Assembly (NCBI GenBank): GCA_947501275.1
Contig: CANMVD010000011.1
Span: forward strand, 1 to 64,000
Origin: an uncultured Tateyamaria sp.
GTDB lineage: Bacteria > Pseudomonadota > Alphaproteobacteria > Rhodobacterales > Rhodobacteraceae
Direction of reading: 5' to 3'
DNA: 64,000 bases
Shown: positions 9,425-17,954 of the stretch, in pieces
How positions within the stretch are numbered: the first letter of the stretch is position 1
How the letters are laid out: each line of letters begins with the position of its first letter
The notes under the pieces: model-generated
The model's database searches: none
The model's input: only the letters and a program-made list of their open reading frames with translations
Told to the model about the DNA's origin: nothing
Position numbers and translations under genes: made by a program

Positions 9425-11350
9425 ATGCCCGAATATCTCGCCCCCGGCGTCTTTGTCGAAGAGGTCAGCTTTCGCCCGCAATCCATCGAAGGCGTCGGCA
9501 CCTCGACCACAGGTTTTGTCGGCCCGACCCGATCCGGCCCGACTCGGATTGCCGAACCTCCGCTGTTGACCAGCTTTGCGGATTTTGAACGGATCTACGG
9601 CGGCTTGGATGCGCTGAGTTATACCGATGCGGCGACATCCAGCGTAAACTATCTGGCACAGGCCGTGCGTGCCTACTTCGAGGAAGGAGGCCGCCGCCTT
9701 TATGTATCGCGCACATACAATGATGCGGTTCCAGCCGATGAAACCCGCGACGCCCCGAATTACACAGGCGGCGCTTGGACCGAGGCCAACCTCGCCTCGG
9801 GTGCATGGGATGACGGTATTGCCCGCTGGCCAGATGGCGCCGACAGTCCGGGTCCCGAAATTGCCTTTCGCGCCCGCGAGCCTGGCGCGGGGGCCAATGT
9901 GTCGGTCCGTGTGCGTGCAAGGGTAGGCGAAAACATTCTGGACACGTCCGGTGCTTTGCCGGAATTGCGCGGCGTCGCTCCATTCGACACGATCATCGCC
10001 GAAGTTCAGGTCAGCCCCTCGCAACTGGAAGTATTCTGGGCCGAGCGTGTGTTTGATCCGGTCCAGCAGCGTAACATCTTCCAGCTGCGCGACAGCAGCG
10101 GTGCTGTAACCGCCCTTTCCGCTATCACGTCCGCCCGCATTCTGACGCTCACGGTCGAAATGGACCCAATGGGGCGTTTCAATGATGAACTGGTCTGGGA
10201 AGGATTGGCGCCTGACCCACGCGCTGCAAATGCGCTGGCCAATCAGTTTGCCGCCGAGCCGACACGCCGTTCCATCCTGCTGTTTACGCCTTTGGTGATG
10301 CACACCGACCTGACAGACGGCGCAGCCATTGCCGAAATGATCCTTGGCCAGACCGCGATGTCGCAAGCCGGCACCTTGCTGGACGGCATTGATGGCGCTG
10401 CAAACGACCGCAGCTGGCAGATCCGCATGACGGGGGGCACAGACGGCCAGCGCCCCGGTGCCACGCAGTATCAGGGCGATGACGGCGATGATGAGGGGCG
10501 CAAATCCGGCCTGCGGGCGTTCGAGGATCTCGAGGATATCTCGATTGTTGCCGCACCCGGATCTACGGCCGGATATTATGATGGCTTTGAGACTGATGCC
10601 GACGCCATCACCCGCTTTCTGATCGCACACTGCGAAAACATGCGCTACCGCGTCGCCGTTCTGGACGGGCCCGAGGGGGCCACTATAGGCGACATTCGAT
10701 CTTACCGCGCAACCTTGGACAGCACGCGGGCGGCCCTTTACTATCCGTGGGTGCGCAGCTTCGACCTGGTCACAGAAACCGAGGTCCTGCTGCCCCCGTC
10801 AGGCTACGCCAGCGGCATTTTCGTGCGCAACGATGTCGAACGCGGTGTCCACAAGGCCCCGGCCAACGAAGTCATCCGTTTGGCGCAAGGGTTGGAGATC
10901 AACGTCAACACGGCCCAACAAGAGGCCATGAACCCCGAAGGCATCAACTGTTTGAGGTTCTTTGAAGGGCGCGGCTTCCGCATCTGGGGCGCGCGCACCA
11001 TCAGTTCCAATCAGGAATGGAAATACCTCAATGTGCGTCGGTACTTTGCCTATGCGGAACGCTCGATCGAGCTGGGCAGCCAGTTTGCGGTGTTTGAACC
11101 CAACGGCCCACGCCTTTGGGCCAATGTGCAGCGCGCGGTGTCGGACTTCCTGTTCAACGAATGGACCGAAGGCCGTCTCTTCGGTGCCACCCCGCAGGAG
11201 GCATTTTTCGTGCGCTGTGATCGCACGACGATGACCCAGAATGATCTCGATAATGGACGCCTGATCTGCGTGATCGGCATGGCACCGCTGCGCCCGGCTG
11301 AATTCGTGATCTTCCGTATCGGCCAATGGACCGCAGAAGCGAGCCGTTAA
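9425..11350 (+). CDS. Contractile sheath protein 1
   Basis: This 641-residue protein is a phage-tail-type sheath. It begins MPEYLAPGVFVEEVS, the sheath handshake region, followed by TTGFVGPT and a SFADFERIYGGL motif. The last 130 residues carry the conserved C-terminal core: SNQEWKYLNVRRYFAYAE, FAVFEPNGPRLWANVQRAV, FLFNEWTEGRLFG, and a terminal beta strand with GMAPLRPAEFVIFRI. The sheath contracts and drives the tube into the target. It is longer than PVC sheaths (about 350-480), with an inserted middle domain around residues 100-350. A GGAGA site precedes the ATG and the tube gene follows after 26 bases. Confidence 0.93.
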   Translation: MPEYLAPGVFVEEVSFRPQSIEGVGTSTTGFVGPTRSGPTRIAEPPLLTSFADFERIYGGLDALSYTDAATSSVNYLAQAVRAYFEEGGRRLYVSRTYNDAVPADETRDAPNYTGGAWTEANLASGAWDDGIARWPDGADSPGPEIAFRAREPGAGANVSVRVRARVGENILDTSGALPELRGVAPFDTIIAEVQVSPSQLEVFWAERVFDPVQQRNIFQLRDSSGAVTALSAITSARILTLTVEMDPMGRFNDELVWEGLAPDPRAANALANQFAAEPTRRSILLFTPLVMHTDLTDGAAIAEMILGQTAMSQAGTLLDGIDGAANDRSWQIRMTGGTDGQRPGATQYQGDDGDDEGRKSGLRAFEDLEDISIVAAPGSTAGYYDGFETDADAITRFLIAHCENMRYRVAVLDGPEGATIGDIRSYRATLDSTRAALYYPWVRSFDLVTETEVLLPPSGYASGIFVRNDVERGVHKAPANEVIRLAQGLEINVNTAQQEAMNPEGINCLRFFEGRGFRIWGARTISSNQEWKYLNVRRYFAYAERSIELGSQFAVFEPNGPRLWANVQRAVSDFLFNEWTEGRLFGATPQEAFFVRCDRTTMTQNDLDNGRLICVIGMAPLRPAEFVIFRIGQWTAEASR

Positions 11351-11376
11351 TCCCCTTGCCTTGAGGAGAACCAGAC

Positions 11377-11835
11377 ATGGCAACTGAACGCTTGAATCGC
11401 CCCTATGCGGGCATGAATTTCCGGGTCAAGATCGGGGACAGTGACGAAAACTCCGCGACTGCGGGCTTTTCCGAAGTCTCGGGCCTTGGTCTGGATGTGT
11501 CGATTGCGGAATACCGCGCAGGCAACGCCCCCACCAACGAACCCGTCAAAGTGCCAGCCATCGTCAAGACGCCCGATGTCACGTTGAAACGTGGTGTCAT
11601 CGGTGAACTCGAGCTGCTGCACGAATGGGCGGACGCCCTGCGCAACGGTGATGAATCCGCACGTCGCAATGTCACGATCGAACTGCTGAGCGAAGACCGT
11701 TCGACCGTCGCGCAGACATGGCGGCTCTTTAACGCGATGATCATGAGCTACAAGGGGCCTTCCCTGACGGGCACGAGCGCTGACATCGCGGTGGAAGAGG
11801 TCGTGTTGTCGCCCGAGCGGATCGAGATGAGCTGA
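11377..11835 (+). CDS. Inner tube protein 1 (gp19/Pvc1-like)
   Basis: The 152-residue product belongs to the T4 gp19-like tail tube family. It shows RPYAGMNFRVKIGDS at the N-terminus, AGFSEVSGLGLDV, the TLKRGVIG turn, a LHEWADALRNG helix and a final VEEVVLSPERIEM strand. Hexamers stack to form the rigid tube that carries cargo. It follows the first sheath gene with a GAGGAG ribosome binding site, the usual sheath-tube pairing. Confidence 0.93.
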   Translation: MATERLNRPYAGMNFRVKIGDSDENSATAGFSEVSGLGLDVSIAEYRAGNAPTNEPVKVPAIVKTPDVTLKRGVIGELELLHEWADALRNGDESARRNVTIELLSEDRSTVAQTWRLFNAMIMSYKGPSLTGTSADIAVEEVVLSPERIEMS

Positions 11836-11849
11836 TCCCGGGGAATGCT

Positions 11850-14525
11850 GTGATGTTTCAACCTCCTCAGCTTGCAGGTGTCCGGTTTCAAACCGTGACG
11901 GCGCCCGAGGCGCCCGGCCTGCCACGTATGGATATTGCGGGATTTGTCGGCTTTGCCGCGCAAGGCCCGGTCCATGTGCCGGTGATGGTGGAGGATGTCC
12001 CGAGATTTCGCGAGATTTTTGGCGCCGATCCGGCGCTGGCGTGGGATGAGGACGCGGGGCGTTTCAGCACAGCCCATCTTGGCCCCGCGGTCGAAGCGTT
12101 TTTTGCCCAAGGCGGTCGCCGCGCGTGGATTGTGCGCGTTGCTGCACCCGATGCCCGGGCCGCGGCTTTTGCGCTGCCCGACCTGTTGGGGAACAGCGAC
12201 GGATTGCCCGCCCGTTTTCTCGCCCGCGCACCCGGCACATGGGCCCATGCGCTGACAGGCGAAGCCTGGGCCGAGCGTAAGCGTCTGCGCCTTGCCACGT
12301 GCCATGTTTTCGCCCCGGAAGGACCCGTTCACATTGTGCGCCAATCCGATGGCATTGGTGCCGGTGATCTTTTGGAAATGCGCCTGCCGGGCGAGACGTT
12401 GTCCGCGTTCCTCCCCGTTGTCGGGGTCCGTGAGGACGGTGCACTCGCTCTTGATCCGCCAATCTGGGTTGAACCCGATCCATACATCCCCAGCGACCTG
12501 ATCGCGGTGGGCGATGGCCCAGCACGTTATGCTGCGTGGCAGTTGGCCTCACCGGGCTTTGCGCCTGCGGTATTCCTTACCCGGTTGACCCTTGCCCTGC
12601 AACAGGGTGATGGCCCGGTGCTGCGTTTGCGGGATCTGGCGCTCGGCGCAGCACATCCGCGATGGTTCGGCAATCTGCGCAGCGACACAGTGGCTCTGGC
12701 CCGCACAGATGCAAGATTTGGGCAAACAGTTGATCCCGCAGTACTTGCTTTTCAAACCGAAACGCTGTCTCCACGCTTTCCCCTTGCCGGTTCCTCTGAT
12801 GGGAATGCTTTCTGGATTCCACAGTCTTTGACACAAGCCATGCCACTGGAACGCAGTGATGATGGCGCGGACGGGCTTGATGCCTTTTCGGCCGCAGACT
12901 TTCTGGATCCGGATCTGCGCGCAGCAGGTTTTGGCGCTCTGAAAGGCGAAGCCGATGCCAAGATCATGGTTCAGGGTGAGACCGCTCTGGGCTTGCACGC
13001 GCTCTGGCCTCTGGAAGAAATCGCCTTGTTGGCGCTGCCGGACGCGGTACATCGCCCATGGCTGCGCGCCGCGCCACCGCCGCAGGACATACCCGACGCG
13101 CCCGCCCTTGAGGCTCCCGAAGCCCATTCGGCTAACCTGATCCGCCTGACATGGAGCCCGGTGGCAGAGGCCACCGCGTACACACTGCAGGTTGCGACGG
13201 ATCCGGATTTCGCAAACCCCTTGGTCGAGACCACGACGACAGATGCGCAGGCCTTTTTCGCTCTGCCAACAGACTGCCCGCAAAAGCTGTTTTTTCGGGT
13301 GCGGGCGCAGGTTGGGGGCGGCATTACGGCATGGTCCAATACGCAAGGCGCATGGCTGCCCGAAGAATTGTCGATCCCCTGTGCGCGCCCTGCCATCCTG
13401 CACACCACACTGTCGGCTTTTCCCGCTGGATCTCCTGATACGCGCTATACGCTGTTGTGGGGTGGTATGTTTGACATAGACGTTCAGAGCGCACCCGATC
13501 CAACCTTTGAGACCCCCGTTCTGGTGTTTTCCGGCACGGCGCCTTCGTTTGAGCTGGAACAACCGATCGGAGCAGGCCTGTATTTCCGGGTACGCCAAAC
13601 CGGTGCGGGAGCACCGCACCCCTGGTCTGGAACCGTCTACGTTCCGCCCCTGCCCCGAAGCGATTTCACCCTAATCCGGCCAACGGACTATGATGGTACG
13701 GATTTGTTGGCGTTGCACTCAGCCGCGCTGCGGTTTTGTGCGGCACGAGCGGATCTGACCGTTTCACTCTCTGTGCCTGCATTCTTCAGTCCCGACGATC
13801 ACCTCGCTGCCTTGCGCCCGACTGGGGCAAGTCCGTCTGGGATCACGGCCGGAGTGCCCCCACTTACCTCAGGTGAGCGTGACGTCTTGAGCTACGGGGC
13901 CATGACCCATCCATGGATCCTGCAGACAACTGACAGCGGCGTCACCCCGCAACCCCCAGACGGGGCTGTTCTGGGACATGCCGCCGCAACGGATCGTCAA
14001 AAGGGGGCGTGGATCGCGGCAGCCAATACGCCAACACAAGGTGCATTGGGCCTGAGCGACACTTTGTCGAATGCAGATCGGCTGGAGCTGGAAGGGACTG
14101 GCATCAATCCGATGCTACGCGACCCGCGTGGTATCCTGACGCTCAGCGACTGGACCCTGTCTGACGACACATCGCTCGCTCATATGAACATTCGCCGGCT
14201 GTTGATCCTGCTGCGCCGTCTGGCAATCCGCGAGGGGCGGGCCATGGTCTTTGAACCCAATGGGAGCGCCCTGCGCCAACTGGTGCAGTCGCGCTTTGAT
14301 CAACTCATGGAACGATTGTTTTTGCGCGGCGCGTTTCGCGGCAACAGCCAGGACGACGCGTTCCAGGTCATCACCGATGCCTCAATCAACACGCCGCGAT
14401 CCATTGATGCGGGACGCTTTATTGTCGAGTTGCGGGTCGCGCCCTCGCGCCCCCTCGCCTTTCTGCGCGTGCAACTGTTTCAAACCGGAAATGGCGGTTT
14501 CTCAACGCGGGAGAGCCTGCAATGA
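11850..14525 (+). CDS. Giant contractile sheath protein 2 with fibronectin-III-like insertions
   Basis: This 891-residue protein has sheath signatures at both ends. The N-terminal part has MDIAGFVGFAAQGPVHVPV, DVPRFREIFG and VEAFFAQGGRRAWIVRV. The C-terminal part has HMNIRRLLILLRRLAI, AMVFEPNGSALRQLVQSRF and LFLRGAFRGNSQDDAF, and it ends in FLRVQLF. Between them, at about 428-503 and 512-600, are two similar beta domains with YTLQVATDPDFANP / FDIDVQSAPDPTFETP and LFFRVRAQ / LYFRVRQT strands, which look like fibronectin-III modules. Such domains would sit on the outer face of the sheath and could decorate or anchor the particle. It is far longer than ordinary sheath proteins. The tube gene downstream overlaps its stop (ATGA). 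Confidence 0.85.
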   Translation: MMFQPPQLAGVRFQTVTAPEAPGLPRMDIAGFVGFAAQGPVHVPVMVEDVPRFREIFGADPALAWDEDAGRFSTAHLGPAVEAFFAQGGRRAWIVRVAAPDARAAAFALPDLLGNSDGLPARFLARAPGTWAHALTGEAWAERKRLRLATCHVFAPEGPVHIVRQSDGIGAGDLLEMRLPGETLSAFLPVVGVREDGALALDPPIWVEPDPYIPSDLIAVGDGPARYAAWQLASPGFAPAVFLTRLTLALQQGDGPVLRLRDLALGAAHPRWFGNLRSDTVALARTDARFGQTVDPAVLAFQTETLSPRFPLAGSSDGNAFWIPQSLTQAMPLERSDDGADGLDAFSAADFLDPDLRAAGFGALKGEADAKIMVQGETALGLHALWPLEEIALLALPDAVHRPWLRAAPPPQDIPDAPALEAPEAHSANLIRLTWSPVAEATAYTLQVATDPDFANPLVETTTTDAQAFFALPTDCPQKLFFRVRAQVGGGITAWSNTQGAWLPEELSIPCARPAILHTTLSAFPAGSPDTRYTLLWGGMFDIDVQSAPDPTFETPVLVFSGTAPSFELEQPIGAGLYFRVRQTGAGAPHPWSGTVYVPPLPRSDFTLIRPTDYDGTDLLALHSAALRFCAARADLTVSLSVPAFFSPDDHLAALRPTGASPSGITAGVPPLTSGERDVLSYGAMTHPWILQTTDSGVTPQPPDGAVLGHAAATDRQKGAWIAAANTPTQGALGLSDTLSNADRLELEGTGINPMLRDPRGILTLSDWTLSDDTSLAHMNIRRLLILLRRLAIREGRAMVFEPNGSALRQLVQSRFDQLMERLFLRGAFRGNSQDDAFQVITDASINTPRSIDAGRFIVELRVAPSRPLAFLRVQLFQTGNGGFSTRESLQ

Positions 14526-14977
14526 ACATCCGCCCCTTCACCCAATTCAATTTCGAGGTGCAATTGCGGCTGGAAGGCGCGGCAGACACCATCTGCCAGG
14601 GCGCGTTTTCCGAAGTCGACGGGCTGGAAATGACAATGGAGCCCACGACAATCCGCGAAGGTGGTGGCAACGGGCGGCAAATCCATCTGGCGGGTCCTGT
14701 GTCTTACGGCCAACTGACCCTCAAACGCGGCATGTCCGACAACCTCGATCTGTGGGACTGGTTTGACCAACTGCAAACAGACCGTTCCCTGCGCGCCGAG
14801 GGCGAAATCCGCATGATGTCAGGCGACCAAAAGACCACCAACGTCATCTATGTCCTGCGCGGCTGCCTGCCCGTCATGCTGAAAGGGGCCGCGATGAACG
14901 CTGCGGATGGCTCCGTTGCGGTTGAGGAAATGCAGATCGCTTTTGAAACCCTTCACCGCAAAAAGACGGGGGGCTGA
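14522..14977 (+). CDS. Inner tube protein 2 (Pvc5-like)
   Basis: This is a second gp19-family tube protein, 151 residues, beginning MNIRPFTQFNFEVQLRLEG, with AFSEVDGLEMTMEP, TLKRGMSDNLDLWDWFDQL and a final EEMQIAFETLHRK. In Afp/PVC particles two tube paralogues occur, one forming the bulk tube and one the adaptor layer near the baseplate. Its start overlaps the second sheath stop by four bases, indicating translational coupling, and the LysM gene follows within four bases. Confidence 0.9.
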   Translation: MNIRPFTQFNFEVQLRLEGAADTICQGAFSEVDGLEMTMEPTTIREGGGNGRQIHLAGPVSYGQLTLKRGMSDNLDLWDWFDQLQTDRSLRAEGEIRMMSGDQKTTNVIYVLRGCLPVMLKGAAMNAADGSVAVEEMQIAFETLHRKKTGG

Positions 14978-14980
14978 GCG

Positions 14981-15946
14981 ATGCCACAACCTCAGCAACT
15001 GTTGCGCGCCGAGTTGCGCGAAATCTCCTGGGACGACAATCAGGAGGTGCAGGAAACCGGGCGCAATGTGCCGGTGCAGTTCAATCCCGAAACGCTGTCG
15101 GTTGCGTTCTCAAACAAGAGCGCAGGCGGTGATCAGCGCGGTGGATCCGCCATCCAGTTTGTCGGACAAGGTGAAACCAAGCTGAACTTCGAAATCTATT
15201 TTGACGTCACTGCCCCCGATCCAAATGGCGCGCAGGAAACGGATGTGCGCAAGATGACCGAGAAGGTTGTCAAATTCATCCAGCCAGAACCCAGCGGAGA
15301 AGAAGACAAGTTTGTCCCGCCCGGCATTCGCTTCATCTGGGGGACCTTTCTCTTTGATGGGATCGTGGATTCCATCGACGAGTCGCTGGAGTTCTTTTCG
15401 CCCGATGGCAAACCACTGCGCGCCAAAATCGCAATCAACATATCGAAACAGGAAATCCAGTTTCAGTTCGGTCAGCAAGCAGGGCCCGGGCTTGGTGGCG
15501 ATCCTGCCCCCGGGACCCAGCCTTTGACCACCGCCTCGGACGGGGACAGTGTACAGGGAACCTTGGGCAAGGACGGCAAGCAGGATCAATGGCAGTCCGT
15601 CGCCAACGCCAACGGCATCGACAATCCACGCAATCTGTCCGCAGGCACAACCTTCAACGCCAAGGCCGGCCTGGGCGTCGGCGCCTCGGGTGGCTTTGGA
15701 GTCAGTGGGTCGGTTGGCGTTGGTGTAACGGCCGGTACCTCTGTGAGTGCCGGGCTTGGTGGCAGTTTTTCGGCAGGTCTGTCGACCTCTTCCTCTGCAT
15801 CACTAGGCGCGTCTTTGGGCGCCACCGTGGGCGCCGGCGGAGCGACAGTCCCCAACCTTGCTGCTTCTACATCCCTGTCCGTCAGTGGACCAAGCGTCTC
15901 GGCTTCGGGTGCGGTGAGTGCCCGTAGCGCGCTTGAGAATTTCTAG
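14981..15946 (+). CDS. LysM-type tube-baseplate adaptor (Afp7/Pvc7-like)
   Basis: The 321-residue protein has the N-terminal contractile-injection-system tube adaptor domain (residues about 5-165: VPVQFNPETLSVAFSNK, IRFIWGTFLFDGIVDSIDES). A LysM-like unit follows at about 184-226 (SDGDSVQGTLGK, WQSVANANGIDNPRNL). It matches Afp7/Pvc7, which bridges tube and baseplate, like T4 gp53. The last 90 or so residues are a Gly/Ala/Ser/Val-rich low-complexity tail (GVGASGGFGVSGSVGVGV and similar) not expected in this family, perhaps a flexible or aggregating extension. It sits in the canonical place after the second tube gene. Confidence 0.87.
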   Translation: MPQPQQLLRAELREISWDDNQEVQETGRNVPVQFNPETLSVAFSNKSAGGDQRGGSAIQFVGQGETKLNFEIYFDVTAPDPNGAQETDVRKMTEKVVKFIQPEPSGEEDKFVPPGIRFIWGTFLFDGIVDSIDESLEFFSPDGKPLRAKIAINISKQEIQFQFGQQAGPGLGGDPAPGTQPLTTASDGDSVQGTLGKDGKQDQWQSVANANGIDNPRNLSAGTTFNAKAGLGVGASGGFGVSGSVGVGVTAGTSVSAGLGGSFSAGLSTSSSASLGASLGATVGAGGATVPNLAASTSLSVSGPSVSASGAVSARSALENF

Positions 15947-15960
15947 AAAGGAGACCGCCC

Positions 15961-16143
15961 ATGCCAGTTGTCATCGACCAGTTCGAAATCGTACGCGACC
16001 AGCAACGCCCAAGCGATAACGCCGCTCCAAAGGGTGAGCCTGCTCCAGCAGCCTCATCCACTCCGCCCCCTCTCGGGCCGCAGGATATCGACGTCACATT
16101 AAGCCACCTCAGTGCGCGCGTATTGCGTCTGCGCGCCTCATAA
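15961..16143 (+). CDS. Small eCIS-associated protein, 60 residues
   Basis: This short gene has a strong AAAGGAGA ribosome binding site and lies exactly between the LysM gene (14 bases) and the hub gene (9 bases), so it is very likely real. The product has an N-terminal VVIDQFEIVRDQ strand, a Pro/Ala linker and a C-terminal helix-like DIDVTLSHLSARVLRLRAS. I do not recognise a family. It could be a small baseplate clamp or chaperone for one of its neighbours; this is inferred from position. Confidence 0.7.
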   Translation: MPVVIDQFEIVRDQQRPSDNAAPKGEPAPAASSTPPPLGPQDIDVTLSHLSARVLRLRAS

Positions 16144-16152
16144 GGAACCCCA

Positions 16153-17235
16153 ATGCCCGATCTTGGCACCACATCGCTGTTATATTCCGCCCGCCCGACT
16201 TTGTCGTTGGATGGAAGCGAACGTGGCGATCTGCGCGAAGCTCTCCTGACGCTGACAGTCAAAGAAACCTGGGAGGGGATGGCCCATGCCGAAGTCGCCT
16301 TTGGCGCATGGGGCACCACAGCGGGCGAGCCTGACCTGCTTTATATGGATCGTGGCGAATTCGACTTTGGTCAAGACCTTGAAATCGCCATGGGCGAAGC
16401 GGCCGCCGCACGCAACATCTTCAAGGGACGCATCACAGGGATCGAGGGACGCTTTCCCGCAGCACGGCCGCCCCAGATGTCCGTTTTGGCCGAAGACTCC
16501 TTGCAGGATATGCGCATGACGCGCCGTTCTCGGGTTTTCGAAGATATTGATGATGCGGGCATTTTCGAACGCGTCGCCAATGACCATGGTCTGACCCCCA
16601 GTGTTGATGTTGATGGCCCCCAGCACCGCGCTATGGCGCAGCTCAACCTGTCAGACCTCGCCTTTTTGCGGGATCGGGCCCGTGCCGTCGATGCCGAGAT
16701 CTGGATCAGCGATCGCACCTTGAATGTGCAGGCCCGCGCGCGCCGCGAAACGGATAAGGCCGAACTGACCTATGGGCGGGGGCTGCATGAGTTCTCTGTG
16801 CTGGCAGACCTGTCCCATCAACGCACCGCCATGCGCGTCGGGGGATGGGATGTTGATGCGGCCGAAGCCTTTGACATAGAGGCCGGTGGCGAGGTCGTCG
16901 CCTCGGATCCCGGCGCCGGGCCAAGCGGGCCGGAGGTTCTGCGCGATCAGTTTGGGGCGCGGATCGAGGCACAGGTACACCATGCGCTGTCCAGCACAGA
17001 TGAAGCGCAAACACTGGCCAATGCCAGCATGGCACAGATTTCGCGGCGCTTTCTGACAGGGCGCGGGATTGCCGAGGGGGATGGACGTATCCGCGTTGGC
17101 ACACGCCTGACCCTACGCGGCATCGGCGCCATGTTCGAGGGCGACTACTACGTCACCGAAACCTGCCACGAGATGGATGACACGGCCGGATACCGCACCG
17201 CCTTCACCGTCGAACGCGCAAAGCTGGGGGTATGA
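16153..17235 (+). CDS. Baseplate hub protein, gpD/gp27-like
   Basis: The 360-residue product resembles the phage late-control gene D/VgrG N-terminal hub. It has an initial beta domain with LTVKETWEGMAHAEV, then a DEDSLQ-like VLAEDSLQDMRM segment and the characteristic NLSDLAFLRDRARAVDAEIW followed by FSVLADL. It forms the trimeric hub that holds the spike. In Afp8/Pvc8 hub and spike are fused; here they are two adjacent genes, as in phage P2 and some other injection systems. The next gene starts a few bases after this stop. Confidence 0.87.
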   Translation: MPDLGTTSLLYSARPTLSLDGSERGDLREALLTLTVKETWEGMAHAEVAFGAWGTTAGEPDLLYMDRGEFDFGQDLEIAMGEAAAARNIFKGRITGIEGRFPAARPPQMSVLAEDSLQDMRMTRRSRVFEDIDDAGIFERVANDHGLTPSVDVDGPQHRAMAQLNLSDLAFLRDRARAVDAEIWISDRTLNVQARARRETDKAELTYGRGLHEFSVLADLSHQRTAMRVGGWDVDAAEAFDIEAGGEVVASDPGAGPSGPEVLRDQFGARIEAQVHHALSSTDEAQTLANASMAQISRRFLTGRGIAEGDGRIRVGTRLTLRGIGAMFEGDYYVTETCHEMDDTAGYRTAFTVERAKLGV

Positions 17236-17239
17236 CGTG

Positions 17240-17944
17240 ATGTATATGAGCCCCCAAACCGATCCACGTATGGCCTCCGGGCTTGGTGGCACGTTTTACG
17301 GCGTCTATCCCGCCACTGTGGTCGATCTGGCCGACCCCGAAGGACAGGGCCGAGTGCGCATTCGTCTGCCTTGGTCTCCCGATCCAGGTGATGACGGTTT
17401 CGAGGCGTGGGCGCGCATGGCGAGCTTTATGGGCGGGGCCAATCGCGGGGCATGGTTTCTGCCAGATGTGAATGACGAAGTGCTTGTTGCCTTCGAGGCG
17501 GGCAATCCACGACGCCCCTACGTGATGGCAGGCCTCTGGAATGGTCGTGATGCGCCACCCGAAAGCATGGACAATGCCTCGGACAACCATCTCAAGGTGC
17601 TGCGGTCCCGCAATGGCGTGATGCTGACCATGGACGACACGGACGGGTCCGAAAAGTTCCGCGTGGAAACGCCGGGCGGGCATTCCATCGACATGGATGA
17701 CAGCGGCCTGTCCATCACCGTCACGGATTCCAGCGGCAATTCAGTGACCATGGGAACGGATGGCATCGCCATCACAGCCAGCGCCAAGGTCAGCGTCGAG
17801 GCCGGCACGGTCGAGGTCAACGCAGGGTCGGTCACTGTCAATGCAGGCATGTCCCGCTTCAACGGCACCATCAGCTGCGACACCATCATTTCCACATCGG
17901 TCGTCGGCACAACCTACACGCCCGGCGCGGGCAACATCTGGTGA
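17240..17944 (+). CDS. Baseplate spike protein, gpV/gp5-like
   Basis: The 234-residue protein has an OB-fold typical of the phage baseplate V/gp5 family (FYGVYPATVVDLADPEGQGR, VRIRLPW, WFLPDVNDEVLVAFEAG, RRPYVMAGLWNG). After a short linker comes a regular beta-helix of repeated V-x-V strands (SVTMGTDGIAITASAKVSV, EVNAGSVTVNAGMSRFNG). This would be the membrane-puncturing needle. No PAAR domain is visible at the end. The ATG at 17240 with GGGGG upstream is chosen; a GTG at 17237 or the ATG at 17246 are alternatives. Confidence 0.87.
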   Translation: MYMSPQTDPRMASGLGGTFYGVYPATVVDLADPEGQGRVRIRLPWSPDPGDDGFEAWARMASFMGGANRGAWFLPDVNDEVLVAFEAGNPRRPYVMAGLWNGRDAPPESMDNASDNHLKVLRSRNGVMLTMDDTDGSEKFRVETPGGHSIDMDDSGLSITVTDSSGNSVTMGTDGIAITASAKVSVEAGTVEVNAGSVTVNAGMSRFNGTISCDTIISTSVVGTTYTPGAGNIW

Positions 17945-17954
17945 GGAGGCAGCC

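Noticed and set aside
9200..10630. 476-residue antisense frame over the sheath gene
   Set aside because: High-GC shadow frame; the plus-strand frame is an unmistakable sheath protein.
12549..13619. 356-residue antisense frame over the second sheath gene
   Set aside because: Shadow of the sheath gene; composition is that of a reversed coding frame.
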